NCBI GenBank assembly: GCA_965603205.1
Contig: CBFDCC010000004.1
Coordinates: 204,394 to 268,393, forward strand
DNA length: 64,000 bases
Source of the DNA: Temperatibacter sp965603205
GTDB lineage: Bacteria; Pseudomonadota; Alphaproteobacteria; Sphingomonadales; Kordiimonadaceae
Direction of reading: 5' to 3'
Part shown: positions 52,847 to 59,978 of the stretch, in pieces
How the letters are laid out: every line of letters begins with the position of its first letter
Position numbering within the stretch: the stretch's first letter is position 1
Program-made: the position numbers and the translations under genes
The notes under the pieces: generated by a model
Seen by the model: only the letters and a program-made list of their open reading frames with translations
Database searches by the model: none
What the model was told of the DNA's origin: nothing

Positions 52847-54253
52847 ATGCGTAAATATATAAATATCAGTTTAGTACTTGGCCTAGTGACTGCGTCATTT
52901 AGCAGTCAGGCGCAAGACACAGAGGCGCATAAACACGCACTCGTCGCAGGCTACAAAGCCGCATTTACCTGTAGTGGCACCTTCAATGCTGGCAAAACTG
53001 TTGAAAGCATTAATGCTTATGAGCTGAACAGAATTTACGCCAGCTACCGCCCCATTCTTGCTAAATTACCAGCGGCTGTGATTAACAAGGATGCTAAATA
53101 TGTCAGCGTTAAATATAGCGATGCTATGCCACCACGCATCAGCGCGTGGCGTCCGCACTTGGGTTGCAGCCAGTTACCAATTGGCGCGACGGTTCACGAT
53201 ATAAAGCATCTACCACGCGCTAACCCCGCTCCAAGGGCAACGACAACCGATGTGAAATTTTGGCCGTACGGCGATGCCTTTAACAAAAAAGGTCGCGATC
53301 AGAAATTAGCAACCTTGATTAATACGGCTTTTGATAAAAAAACATATGGTGACGGCACTGAAACAACGGCCATAATTGTCACTACGCCCACTGAGATGCT
53401 GGGTGAAAAATATATCAAGGGCAATACTGCCTATACATCACAGCGCACATGGTCAGTGGCTAAATCCATTGCTGCATCCGTGTTGGGTGTCGCAGTTAAA
53501 GAAGGCATAATAGACACGAGTGCCCCAGCCAATATCCCTGAGTGGCAGAGCAGCGGTGATCCACGCGGTAAGATCACACTGCAAAATTTACTGAATATGT
53601 CATCGGGTCTTTATAGCGGCAAAAAAGGCAGTCGCACCGATCAGCTATATACTGGTGGTGCGCGAGTTACCGATCGCTCTACCAGAGCACCGCTGGACGC
53701 CATGCCGGGCAAGCGCTGGCGCTACGCAAATAATGACACCCTGCTTGTGGTGCGCAGCCTACGGGCCGCTATTGGTGATGACGCAAAATATCTGGCCTAT
53801 CCCTTTGAAAAATTACTGCATAAAATTGGCATGAATAACACGGCGCTTGAGACCGACTGGGAAGGCAACTTCATCATGTCGAGCCAAGTGTGGACAACGG
53901 CCCGCGATTTAGCGCGTCTTGGTATTCTATATCTGAATGATGGCGCGTGGAAAGACGAGCAAATACTACCAAAAGGCTGGGGTGATTATGTTCGAACACC
54001 AGCCCCTGTTCAGCCGCCCCTGATTGGCAAAGACGGCAAACCTGATTGGGGATATGGCGCACAATTCTGGCTGCTTGATGAGCGTTTTGATCTACCAAAC
54101 GACACCTATGTTGCTGCGGGGCACCGCGGCCAATATATTGTCATAATACCATCAAAGGATTTAGTGATCATACGTCGTGGTTATGATGAATCTGGTGGTA
54201 TTGGTTTTGATATAGCAACATTCACCCGCCATGTACTGGCAACAGTAAAATAA
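52847..54253 (+). CDS. Exported serine hydrolase (beta-lactamase class C family)
   Basis: 468 aa with signal peptide (INISLVLGLVTASFSSQAQ). Family S12-like active site: SxxK in RTWSVAKSIAAS, YxN in RYANNDT, and a C-terminal HRGQYIVI in place of KTG. Similar exported proteins are annotated as serine hydrolases, 6-aminohexanoate-oligomer hydrolase-like or esterases; a true beta-lactamase role is not supported. An additional ~130-residue N-terminal part, with a Cys at 44 and another at ~108 (LGCSQLP), precedes the hydrolase domain. GAGGGG lies before the ATG. Single gene. Confidence 0.87.
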   Translation: MRKYINISLVLGLVTASFSSQAQDTEAHKHALVAGYKAAFTCSGTFNAGKTVESINAYELNRIYASYRPILAKLPAAVINKDAKYVSVKYSDAMPPRISAWRPHLGCSQLPIGATVHDIKHLPRANPAPRATTTDVKFWPYGDAFNKKGRDQKLATLINTAFDKKTYGDGTETTAIIVTTPTEMLGEKYIKGNTAYTSQRTWSVAKSIAASVLGVAVKEGIIDTSAPANIPEWQSSGDPRGKITLQNLLNMSSGLYSGKKGSRTDQLYTGGARVTDRSTRAPLDAMPGKRWRYANNDTLLVVRSLRAAIGDDAKYLAYPFEKLLHKIGMNNTALETDWEGNFIMSSQVWTTARDLARLGILYLNDGAWKDEQILPKGWGDYVRTPAPVQPPLIGKDGKPDWGYGAQFWLLDERFDLPNDTYVAAGHRGQYIVIIPSKDLVIIRRGYDESGGIGFDIATFTRHVLATVK

Positions 54254-54285
54254 GGCGCAAAGACCAAAGGTCAACGGTGATTACA

Positions 54286-54945
54286 TCACTCTATTATTTC
54301 TAATCTTGCCATCAGCTTCTTAACAGTTGTTGGTTGCCATTTGCTGCCTTTGGCCGTTTTAATGCCGCGCTTGGTCAGCTCTGCACCTATTTGGCGGTGA
54401 GAGGTAACCCCGCCAGCCATCAGCTCTTCAACAACAGGCCGCAATCGCTCATAAAACCCATCGGATTTCTTTTGGATGCGCTCTAATATTTCTTTATTAT
54501 CTTTGTTCGCCATTCTTAGTGCTACAGCACCTGTCGGCGTGGCATTTTTCTTTTCTCTTCGTTTAATGGCAGACTTTTTAGCCGCTTTAACATCCCTTAG
54601 GCGTTTCAATATAAGGCTTACATTTGTCTGATTCACTTCAGGCTTGTCGATGGCGATGAAACGCAGCATGCCCCCGTCTAGCTTTGACAAGAAAACCACA
54701 TTTTGATCAAGGCTATCAACCTTAGCAATCACTAGATTAGCCCCTAGCGCTTCAGCCTCGGCTATTGCCTTATCAAGCGCGGGGCGTTGTTTTAACTTAC
54801 CCTCTTCTATCTCGGTATAATCCGCAACAATTTCAGCCGCATTTTGCACGGCAAAAGCCTCGGCAGCGCTGCGCTGATCCACAAGGTCAAAACCCGATTG
54901 TCGGTGCCTAGTGTCGGTCTGGCGGTAATAAGCAATAATTTTCAT
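54286..54945 (-). CDS. Serine-recombinase-like protein lacking catalytic residues
   Basis: 219 aa. The N-terminal half follows the resolvase fold (IIAYYRQTDTRHRQSGFDLVDQR...EIEEGKLKQRPALDKAIAEAEALGANLVIAKVDSLDQN) and the C-terminal part the recombinase helix-turn-helix (GVTSHRQIGAELTKRGIKTAKGSKWQPTTVKKLMARL). Where active enzymes have YxRVS the protein has Y7-R8-Q9-T10, so the nucleophile Ser is Thr, and the RLSR motif reads SLDQN. Strand cleavage is therefore unlikely. A DNA-binding, regulatory or relic role is inferred. It lies 82 bp from the 3' end of tRNA-Ser on the same strand, with the tRNA terminator between. Confidence 0.78.
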   Translation of the reverse strand: MKIIAYYRQTDTRHRQSGFDLVDQRSAAEAFAVQNAAEIVADYTEIEEGKLKQRPALDKAIAEAEALGANLVIAKVDSLDQNVVFLSKLDGGMLRFIAIDKPEVNQTNVSLILKRLRDVKAAKKSAIKRREKKNATPTGAVALRMANKDNKEILERIQKKSDGFYERLRPVVEELMAGGVTSHRQIGAELTKRGIKTAKGSKWQPTTVKKLMARLEIIE

Positions 54946-54985
54946 AAGGCACTACCTACAATTAATAACGAGCGCCGTAAAGGAA

Positions 54986-55021
54986 AAGGGCCGTGAGAGA
55001 ATAAAATCAATCACAGCCCTT
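54986..55021 (-). terminator. Terminator of the tRNA-Ser gene
   Basis: On the minus strand AAGGGCTGTGA / TCACGGCCCTT, an 11-bp stem with one G-T pair and a 14-nt loop, followed by TTCC. It begins 6 bp downstream of the tRNA CCA end. Confidence 0.7.
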
Positions 55022-55027
55022 ATAATC

Positions 55028-55117
55028 TGGCGAAGAGGAAGGGATTCGAACCCTCGAACAGGTTGCCCCGTTACTCCCTTAGCAGGGGAGCGCTTTCGAC
55101 CACTCAGCCACCTCTCC
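55028..55117 (-). tRNA. tRNA-Ser (anticodon GCU)
   Basis: 90 nt including an encoded CCA. The acceptor stem GGAGAGG pairs with CCTCTTC (one G-U), discriminator G73. The D-arm has GGCTGAGTGGTCGAAAGC; the anticodon loop CTGCTAA reads GCU, flanked by CTCCC/GGGAG; there is a long variable arm (TAACGGGGCAACCTG-type) as expected for serine; the T-arm is GAGGGTTCGAATCCCTT. It decodes AGC/AGU. No split or duplicated 3' end (attachment site) is seen nearby. Confidence 0.97.
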
Positions 55118-55256
55118 GCCGCCGTTGATAATGATATGCCTCACCCGAGTCAACGGAGAATTTAATTTTTTTGAAATTTATTTCCGCCGAGCGATGAAAA
55201 AGCGCGCTACAAGGCCGTATTTGCTTATTATTCAGCCATACAGAGCCTAAAACTAA

Positions 55257-55286
55257 AAGTGGCGCATCATCACTGATACGCCACTT
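55257..55286 (-). terminator. Orphan terminator-like hairpin
   Basis: AAGTGGCG-C-ATCA-TCAC-TGAT-A-CGCCACTT: 12 paired positions around one C/A mismatch. On the minus strand it is followed by TTAGTTTTAGG, so it would stop leftward transcripts. The nearest leftward gene upstream is the aminotransferase at 55879-57000, beyond the convergent VOC gene. Confidence 0.65.
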
Positions 55287-55330
55287 CTCAAGACCGTAAA
55301 CATAGGGGAAGCATCATGCAAAAAACGGCC

Positions 55331-55391
55331 TTGAATTCTGCTATGCCCCTATTGTATGATTCTTTTGATAAGTTAACTTGATCCAGATCAA
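55331..55391 (+). promoter_or_regulatory. Promoter and perfect FNR-type box of the VOC gene
   Basis: A sigma70-like promoter, TTGAAT (55331-55336) - 18 bp - TATGAT (55355-55360), predicts a start near 55367. The box TTGATCCAGATCAA (55378-55391) matches TTGAT-N4-ATCAA exactly and lies just downstream of that start, 38 bp before the VOC ATG. In that place an FNR/FixK-type protein would act as a roadblock or repressor; activation would need another promoter. Confidence 0.55.
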
Positions 55392-55428
55392 GAATTTCAC
55401 ACTAAAATAGACTTTTAAGGATTATTTG

Positions 55429-55851
55429 ATGACAAAATCTATCCCGCCCTTCCATTTAGCTGTTCCTGTTGACGATTTAGACGCTGCAAGGGGCTTTTAT
55501 GGTGGCCTGCTGGGCTGCGCCGAGGGACGTTCTAGCGATAAATGGATTGATTTTGATTTTTTTGGCCATCAGTTTGTTGTGCATAAGGCTAGCCCAATCA
55601 CCGACCCAGACCGCAATGACGTAGACGGCCATAATGTGCCCAGCTTTCATTTTGGCCTAATATTACCTTGGGGCGAATGGGAAGCGCTCGCTGATAAGCT
55701 AAAGGCCGCAGGCACCCAATTTGTCATTGAACCTTATATCCGCTTTAAGGGCGAAGTAGGAGAGCAAGCCACCATGTTCTTTAAGGACCCAGCAGGTAAC
55801 GCCATCGAAATTAAATCATTTAGGGATATGAGCCAAATATTTGCTAAGTAG
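55429..55851 (+). CDS. VOC (glyoxalase/dioxygenase) family protein
   Basis: 140-aa vicinal-oxygen-chelate protein with two beta-alpha-beta-beta-beta modules: PFHLAVPVDDLDAARGFYGGLLGC at the N-terminus (metal His in FHLAV) and FKDPAGNAIEIKSF near the C-terminus (metal Glu). Similar proteins are annotated as glyoxalase/bleomycin-resistance proteins; the reaction is not determined. AAGG lies 8 bp before the ATG at 55429; a TTG directly before it is not needed. It is convergent with the Tat-type aminotransferase, 27 bp apart, and has an FNR-type box in its leader. Confidence 0.87.
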   Translation: MTKSIPPFHLAVPVDDLDAARGFYGGLLGCAEGRSSDKWIDFDFFGHQFVVHKASPITDPDRNDVDGHNVPSFHFGLILPWGEWEALADKLKAAGTQFVIEPYIRFKGEVGEQATMFFKDPAGNAIEIKSFRDMSQIFAK

Positions 55852-55878
55852 AGTCAGGCCAATGGAAATAGGCGCTAC

Positions 55879-57000
55879 CTATACCCAGCCACCGGCTTTG
55901 ACTTGGCTGAGCACTTTTAAGAAATGCCGCATCTCATCAGGTGTGCCAACCGACAGGCGGTTCCAGCCTGTACCCAGCCCCATGTCACGACCAATCTTAA
56001 CGTGGCGGTTTAGCATGGCATTTTGATAGGCCTTCAAATCCGGACCAATCTCATGCAGCATGAAATTGGTCTGACTCGGCATGAAATTTAATCCAAGTGC
56101 TGCTAGTCCGTCATAGGTGATTTTTTTGGCCTCAGCGTTACTGGCAATACTGCGCGCTAAGAAACTCTTATCATCCAACGAGGCGCTGGCAGCAAAAATT
56201 GAGGCGATTGAAACACTCCACGATGAATAATGCTGTTTAATCTCAGCCATCACATCTGCGGTCGCCATGCCGTATCCCATGCGCATACCCGCCATGGCAT
56301 AAACTTTTGAAAATGTGCGTGCCACGATCAGATTATCATGGCCTTCCCGCACCAGCGACACCATGCTCATATAGGATGGGTCACTTACATACTCGTGGTA
56401 AGCCTCGTCAACGATGAAAAATACATTGGACGGCGCGCGTTTAATCCACGCCGCTATATCATCGCTATTAGACAGTAAACCTGATGGATTATTAGGCGTC
56501 ACCAGATAAATAACCACATTGCCTTTGATCGCCAGTGATGCGGCCTCTAATGCTTTTAGATCAATTTTAAACCCTGCTGCCATAGGTACAGATTTAAAAG
56601 GCACATCCCATGATTTTGCAAAATACTCGGCGTCGCCGTATGTAATGGCGGGGGCTATTAACGTGGCGCCCTTAGCCGCTTGCTGCCTGATCACGGCCTC
56701 TAAGATACCTGTTGAGCCATCGGCCATACTCACTGTGTTTTTGCCTAGCCCCTCGATCTTTGCAATCTTTGCCGCCAGACCCGTCACATAATCATCAGGG
56801 TAGCGATGACCTATGGCCATGCCTTTAATCGCCGCGGCCTTTGCGTGGGCTGACATGCCCAGTGAATTTTCATTGGAATTGAGTTTCAGTATATTCGTTT
56901 TTGAGTAGGGAGAGCTATCAGCAAAGCTAATGGTCGGTAGCAGCGCTGTTGCCGCGACACCAGCCAGAGTGGTTTTTAAAAACATTCTACGGTTTAACAT
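55879..57000 (-). CDS. Tat-exported PLP aminotransferase, HisC-like
   Basis: 373 aa of the class I/II fold resembling histidinol-phosphate aminotransferase: LNSNENSLGMS, ITYGDAEYFA, TPNNPSGLLS, FIVDEAYHEY, the PLP lysine in ARTFSKVYAMAGMRMGYG, and a C-terminal RLSVGTPDEMRHFL. The N-terminus MLNRRMFLKTTLAGVAATALLPTISFA is a twin-arginine signal (RRMFLK), so the folded, PLP-loaded enzyme is expected in the periplasm. It lies downstream of hutG and a VOC gene on the same strand. A role in amino-acid or histidine-analogue transamination outside the cytoplasm is inference; biosynthetic HisC is not exported. Confidence 0.88.
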   Translation of the reverse strand: MLNRRMFLKTTLAGVAATALLPTISFADSSPYSKTNILKLNSNENSLGMSAHAKAAAIKGMAIGHRYPDDYVTGLAAKIAKIEGLGKNTVSMADGSTGILEAVIRQQAAKGATLIAPAITYGDAEYFAKSWDVPFKSVPMAAGFKIDLKALEAASLAIKGNVVIYLVTPNNPSGLLSNSDDIAAWIKRAPSNVFFIVDEAYHEYVSDPSYMSMVSLVREGHDNLIVARTFSKVYAMAGMRMGYGMATADVMAEIKQHYSSWSVSIASIFAASASLDDKSFLARSIASNAEAKKITYDGLAALGLNFMPSQTNFMLHEIGPDLKAYQNAMLNRHVKIGRDMGLGTGWNRLSVGTPDEMRHFLKVLSQVKAGGWV

Positions 57001-57078
57001 GGCAAGCTCCCTAAATTGTGACTTAAAGAAAGCTACTCTATCGCGCTATGCATTGTAAATGATTAGATAATGGGCACC

Positions 57079-57507
57079 CTATTCAGGCTCTTGCAACAGC
57101 TCAAAAATATTACCTTCGGGATCGCGTCCATAAACCGCCATCCATTTACCTGTGTCAAGTGGCTCGCTGTTGAATGTAGCGCCAAGCTTTATAAGATCAG
57201 CACGAGTTTTATGGATATCCTCCACCATATAGGCCGTATGGGTAATACCGTGATGATGGGGCTGCTTAGTGTCCGCCTCTCCCGCTTGTTCAGGGCTAGA
57301 AAATTCAAATAACTCAAGATGCATGTCACCACTGACCAACATCTTAACTTTTGACGCTGTGCCATCCAAAGCTAGTAATTCATCCGCAACAGGACTGCCC
57401 TTTGGCCAGCTAAATGATGACAGCTGATTAAAGCCAAGCCCGTTGCAGTAAAACGCGCTCATTAGCTCAATATCCCTGACCGATAACGCCGTATGATGAA
57501 ATTTCAT
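57079..57507 (-). CDS. VOC (lactoylglutathione-lyase-like) family protein
   Basis: 142-aa vicinal-oxygen-chelate protein: MKFHHTALSVRDIELMSAFYCNGLGF with metal His in FHHTALSV, ELFEFSSPE at mid-protein, HTAYMVEDIHKTRADLIKLG, and YGRDPEGNIFELLQ at the end. It differs clearly from the VOC protein at 55429. It lies 9 bp downstream of hutG and 78 bp upstream of the Tat aminotransferase, all leftward, so it is likely part of the extended hut transcript. Reaction unknown. Confidence 0.86.
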   Translation of the reverse strand: MKFHHTALSVRDIELMSAFYCNGLGFNQLSSFSWPKGSPVADELLALDGTASKVKMLVSGDMHLELFEFSSPEQAGEADTKQPHHHGITHTAYMVEDIHKTRADLIKLGATFNSEPLDTGKWMAVYGRDPEGNIFELLQEPE

Positions 57508-57516
57508 ATTCTTTTC

Positions 57517-58293
57517 CTATTGTGCCAGCAACTGGGCAAGCGCCTTCAGTGTAGCCTTCACCTTCCCCGCCTTAGTCTCATCATAGGTAAAAGGGAAACT
57601 CTCGTCCATATAGGTAATTTGGCTAAGTTCCAACTGCAACGCGTTAACACCATCCTGCGCCCCATACTGCCGCGTGATATACCCACCCTTAAAACGACCG
57701 TTAAGCACAGCCGAATAATCAGCTGCATCCTTTAAAACACCATAGGCATTCCCCGCAAGTACAGCGTCACAGCTCTTACCGTCATTGGTACCTAAGTTAA
57801 AGTCAGGTAATCGCCCATCAAAGAAACGCGGCACATGGCTGGCAATACTATGGGCATCAAATAGTATTGCGCGGCCATGCAATGCCTTAACACGGTCAAG
57901 CTGCGTTTGAATTTCTTCATGATAGGGATACCAAAATGTTTGAACGCGATCAGATATTTCATTGACCGTAGGCTGCTGGCCGTCCTGATAAATAGGTGCC
58001 TCATTAAACAACGTTGTCGGGCATAGCTCGGTGACATTTTGCCCTGAATACAGGCTCTTGCCCAACGGTTCACGGTTCAGGTCAATAACATAGCGGCTAT
58101 AATTGGCCGCAATCACCGTCACATCCATATGATCCAAAAAATCATACAGTCGCGGCAGATGCCAATCCGTATCAGGCATCTGCTGTGCTGTAGGCGTCAT
58201 ACGCTGATCAAGTGTCGCCAGATCTGTGCCACAGTGGGGTATAGAGACCACAAGCGGCCCCGCCCCCTCTGTTAAATGACAGACCCCACTCAC
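57517..58293 (-). CDS. hutG: N-formylglutamate deformylase
   Basis: Zinc amidohydrolase of the FGase family that splits N-formylglutamate into glutamate and formate, the last step of the five-step Hut route. 258 aa: PLVVSIPHCGTDL, DTDWHLPRLYDFL, SRYVIDLNREP, LFDAHSIASHVPRFFDG and LQLELSQITYMDE are family landmarks. It starts with GTG overlapping the hutH stop (GTGA), which points to translational coupling. Confidence 0.93.
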   Translation of the reverse strand: MSGVCHLTEGAGPLVVSIPHCGTDLATLDQRMTPTAQQMPDTDWHLPRLYDFLDHMDVTVIAANYSRYVIDLNREPLGKSLYSGQNVTELCPTTLFNEAPIYQDGQQPTVNEISDRVQTFWYPYHEEIQTQLDRVKALHGRAILFDAHSIASHVPRFFDGRLPDFNLGTNDGKSCDAVLAGNAYGVLKDAADYSAVLNGRFKGGYITRQYGAQDGVNALQLELSQITYMDESFPFTYDETKAGKVKATLKALAQLLAQ

Positions 58294-59837
58294 AGCGCCT
58301 TGCTGCCCATAGAGGTGGATGGCAAGATATCCGACACAAGCTCTACCAATGCACCATCTAGCACAATCGCCTGACCCGCCTCGATATCAGGGGCAAAATA
58401 ACGATCGGCCGTATAGAAGTCCGCCTTAGCGCGCACAACATTATAGGCAAACTCTAATGGTGCTGATGTTTTTAACGGACGGTGAAAATCTATACCTTGG
58501 GCTGCACCTAATAGCTCGATACCAATAACGGCAGCCCCGTTTTCAGCCATATCTTTTAGTCTGCGCGCGGCAAAAGTCGCCATAGAGACATGATCCTCTT
58601 GGCCAGCGCTAGTTGGAATACTATCGACACTTGCAGGATGGGCGAATGTTTTATTTTCGCTCACCAGTGCCGCACATGTAACCTGCGCAATCATAAATCC
58701 GCTGTTTAAGCCGCCATCTTTCACGAGGAAAGCAGGCAGGTTTGACATATGGGGATCAACGAGCAAGCTCGTACGGCGCTCTGAAATACTAGCGATCTCA
58801 CAAATAGCCAGCGCCAACATATCCGCCGCCATCGCAACTGGTTCTGCGTGGAAATTACCACCCGATAAAATATCACCTTCGGCGGGGAAAATCAGCGGGT
58901 TATCGGTCACGGCATTAGCCTCTATCAGCAGAACCTCTGCCGCCTGACGCATCACCGTTAGCACCGCCCCCATAACCTGAGGCTGACAGCGCAGGCTATA
59001 GGGGTCTTGTACTTTCTCACAGTCTTCATGGCTGTTGCGGATTGCACTGTCACTCAACAACTGACGGTACATGGACGCCACATCTATTTGGCCCTTTTGA
59101 CCGCGCGCCGCATGAATACGGGCGTCAAACGGGGCGTCACTGCCCTTCATCGCGTCCACAGACATAGCGCCTGCCACAACGGCCGAGGCATAAGTGTTTT
59201 CAATCATGAACAAACCGCGCAGCGCCAGTGCGGTTGAAACCTGTGTGCCATTCAAAAGCGCCAGACCTTCCTTAGCACCGAGGGTCATTACTTTAAGGCC
59301 TGCTATTTTCAAGCCATCGACGGCTGATAATTTCTCACCCTTATGGTTTACATGGCCATACCCCAGCAGCACACATGACATATGCGCAAGTGGGGCTAAA
59401 TCACCAGAGGCACCAACAGATCCTTTTTCAGGGATAAACGGATATACTTCATGCTCCAATAACGATAGCAACGCCTTGATAACCACAGGCCGAATGCCCG
59501 AATGCCCTTGACCAAGACTAGAGGCCTTCATCGCAAGGATAAGGCGTACAGTAGCATCATCTATATGACTGCCTATGCCCGTAGCGTGCGACAGCACAAG
59601 GTTTTCCTGTAGCTTTTCCACATCCTCGGCTGGAATGCGTTGATTAGCCAGCAGACCAAAGCCCGTGTTGATACCGTATGCTGTATCACCGCGCTCCACC
59701 AGATCAGTTACCGTCTTGCGTGCAACATCAACCTTGTCGTAACTAGCCTCGTCGAACACAAGATGTGTTGGGTTCTCATAGATATGACGCAGGTCTGCTA
59801 GTGAAAACTCACCCGCCGTTCTTTGTAGGGTAATCAT
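58290..59837 (-). CDS. hutH: Histidine ammonia-lyase
   Basis: Deaminates histidine to urocanate, first step of histidine degradation. 515 aa; the MIO prosthetic group forms from Ala143-Ser144-Gly145 in GSVGASGDLAPL. Other landmarks: GINTGFGLLANQRI, NGTQVSTALALRG, QDPYSLRCQPQVMG and NFHAEPVAMAAD. AAGGAG lies before the ATG. It is 141 bp downstream of hutU, with a repeat-derived palindrome between them, and overlaps hutG by 4 bp. Confidence 0.97.
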   Translation of the reverse strand: MITLQRTAGEFSLADLRHIYENPTHLVFDEASYDKVDVARKTVTDLVERGDTAYGINTGFGLLANQRIPAEDVEKLQENLVLSHATGIGSHIDDATVRLILAMKASSLGQGHSGIRPVVIKALLSLLEHEVYPFIPEKGSVGASGDLAPLAHMSCVLLGYGHVNHKGEKLSAVDGLKIAGLKVMTLGAKEGLALLNGTQVSTALALRGLFMIENTYASAVVAGAMSVDAMKGSDAPFDARIHAARGQKGQIDVASMYRQLLSDSAIRNSHEDCEKVQDPYSLRCQPQVMGAVLTVMRQAAEVLLIEANAVTDNPLIFPAEGDILSGGNFHAEPVAMAADMLALAICEIASISERRTSLLVDPHMSNLPAFLVKDGGLNSGFMIAQVTCAALVSENKTFAHPASVDSIPTSAGQEDHVSMATFAARRLKDMAENGAAVIGIELLGAAQGIDFHRPLKTSAPLEFAYNVVRAKADFYTADRYFAPDIEAGQAIVLDGALVELVSDILPSTSMGSKAL

Positions 59838-59863
59838 GATTTATCTCCTTTTTATTTCTCTAT

Positions 59864-59966
59864 CCTCGCTAAAGCTGCGGCCTCATAGTCATTCGGTACG
59901 GAACAAGTTCCTATTTAATAGCGCGTAGCGCGTACCGAGCGACTGCGAGGCGGCGACTTTTCGCCG
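59864..59966. repeat. Inverted pair of CGTACCGA repeats in the hutU-hutH gap
   Basis: Left copy 59864-59901, read on the minus strand (CCGTACCGAATGACTATGAGGC...CGAGG), matches the 59-bp tandem unit at 63839-64000 almost throughout. A right copy in direct orientation lies at 59930-59951 (GCGTACCGAGCGACTGCGAGGC). Together they give arms TCGGTACG and CGTACCGA 29 bp apart. A second small hairpin CGGCGA-CTTT-TCGCCG follows (59951-59966), close to the hutU stop. The element lies inside the hut operon and could reduce read-through or affect mRNA decay. Confidence 0.8.
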
Positions 59967-59978
59967 TACTCAAAAATA

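Larger units (their letters stand above)
55118..55428. other. Intergenic region between tRNA-Ser and the VOC gene
   Basis: 311 bp. From left to right: tRNA promoter region, a strong orphan hairpin (55257-55286), a sigma70-like promoter for the VOC gene and an FNR-type box (both listed separately). A 21-codon frame with a Shine-Dalgarno-like GGGGAA (55316-55381) overlaps the promoter and is not accepted as a gene. Confidence 0.6.

Noticed and set aside
52847..54253. Antibiotic-resistance beta-lactamase
   Set aside because: The SxxK and YxN motifs fit the wider serine hydrolase family; HRGQ replaces KTG and the protein is longer than class C beta-lactamases.
54286..55117. Integrated genomic island at tRNA-Ser
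   Set aside because: The neighbouring recombinase-like gene lacks catalytic residues, there is no tyrosine integrase, and I see no direct repeat of the tRNA 3' end in the window.
55316..55381. 21-codon frame with GGGGAA upstream, before the VOC gene
   Set aside because: It overlaps the best sigma70-like promoter and the FNR-type box; no known leader-peptide features. Kept only as a note.
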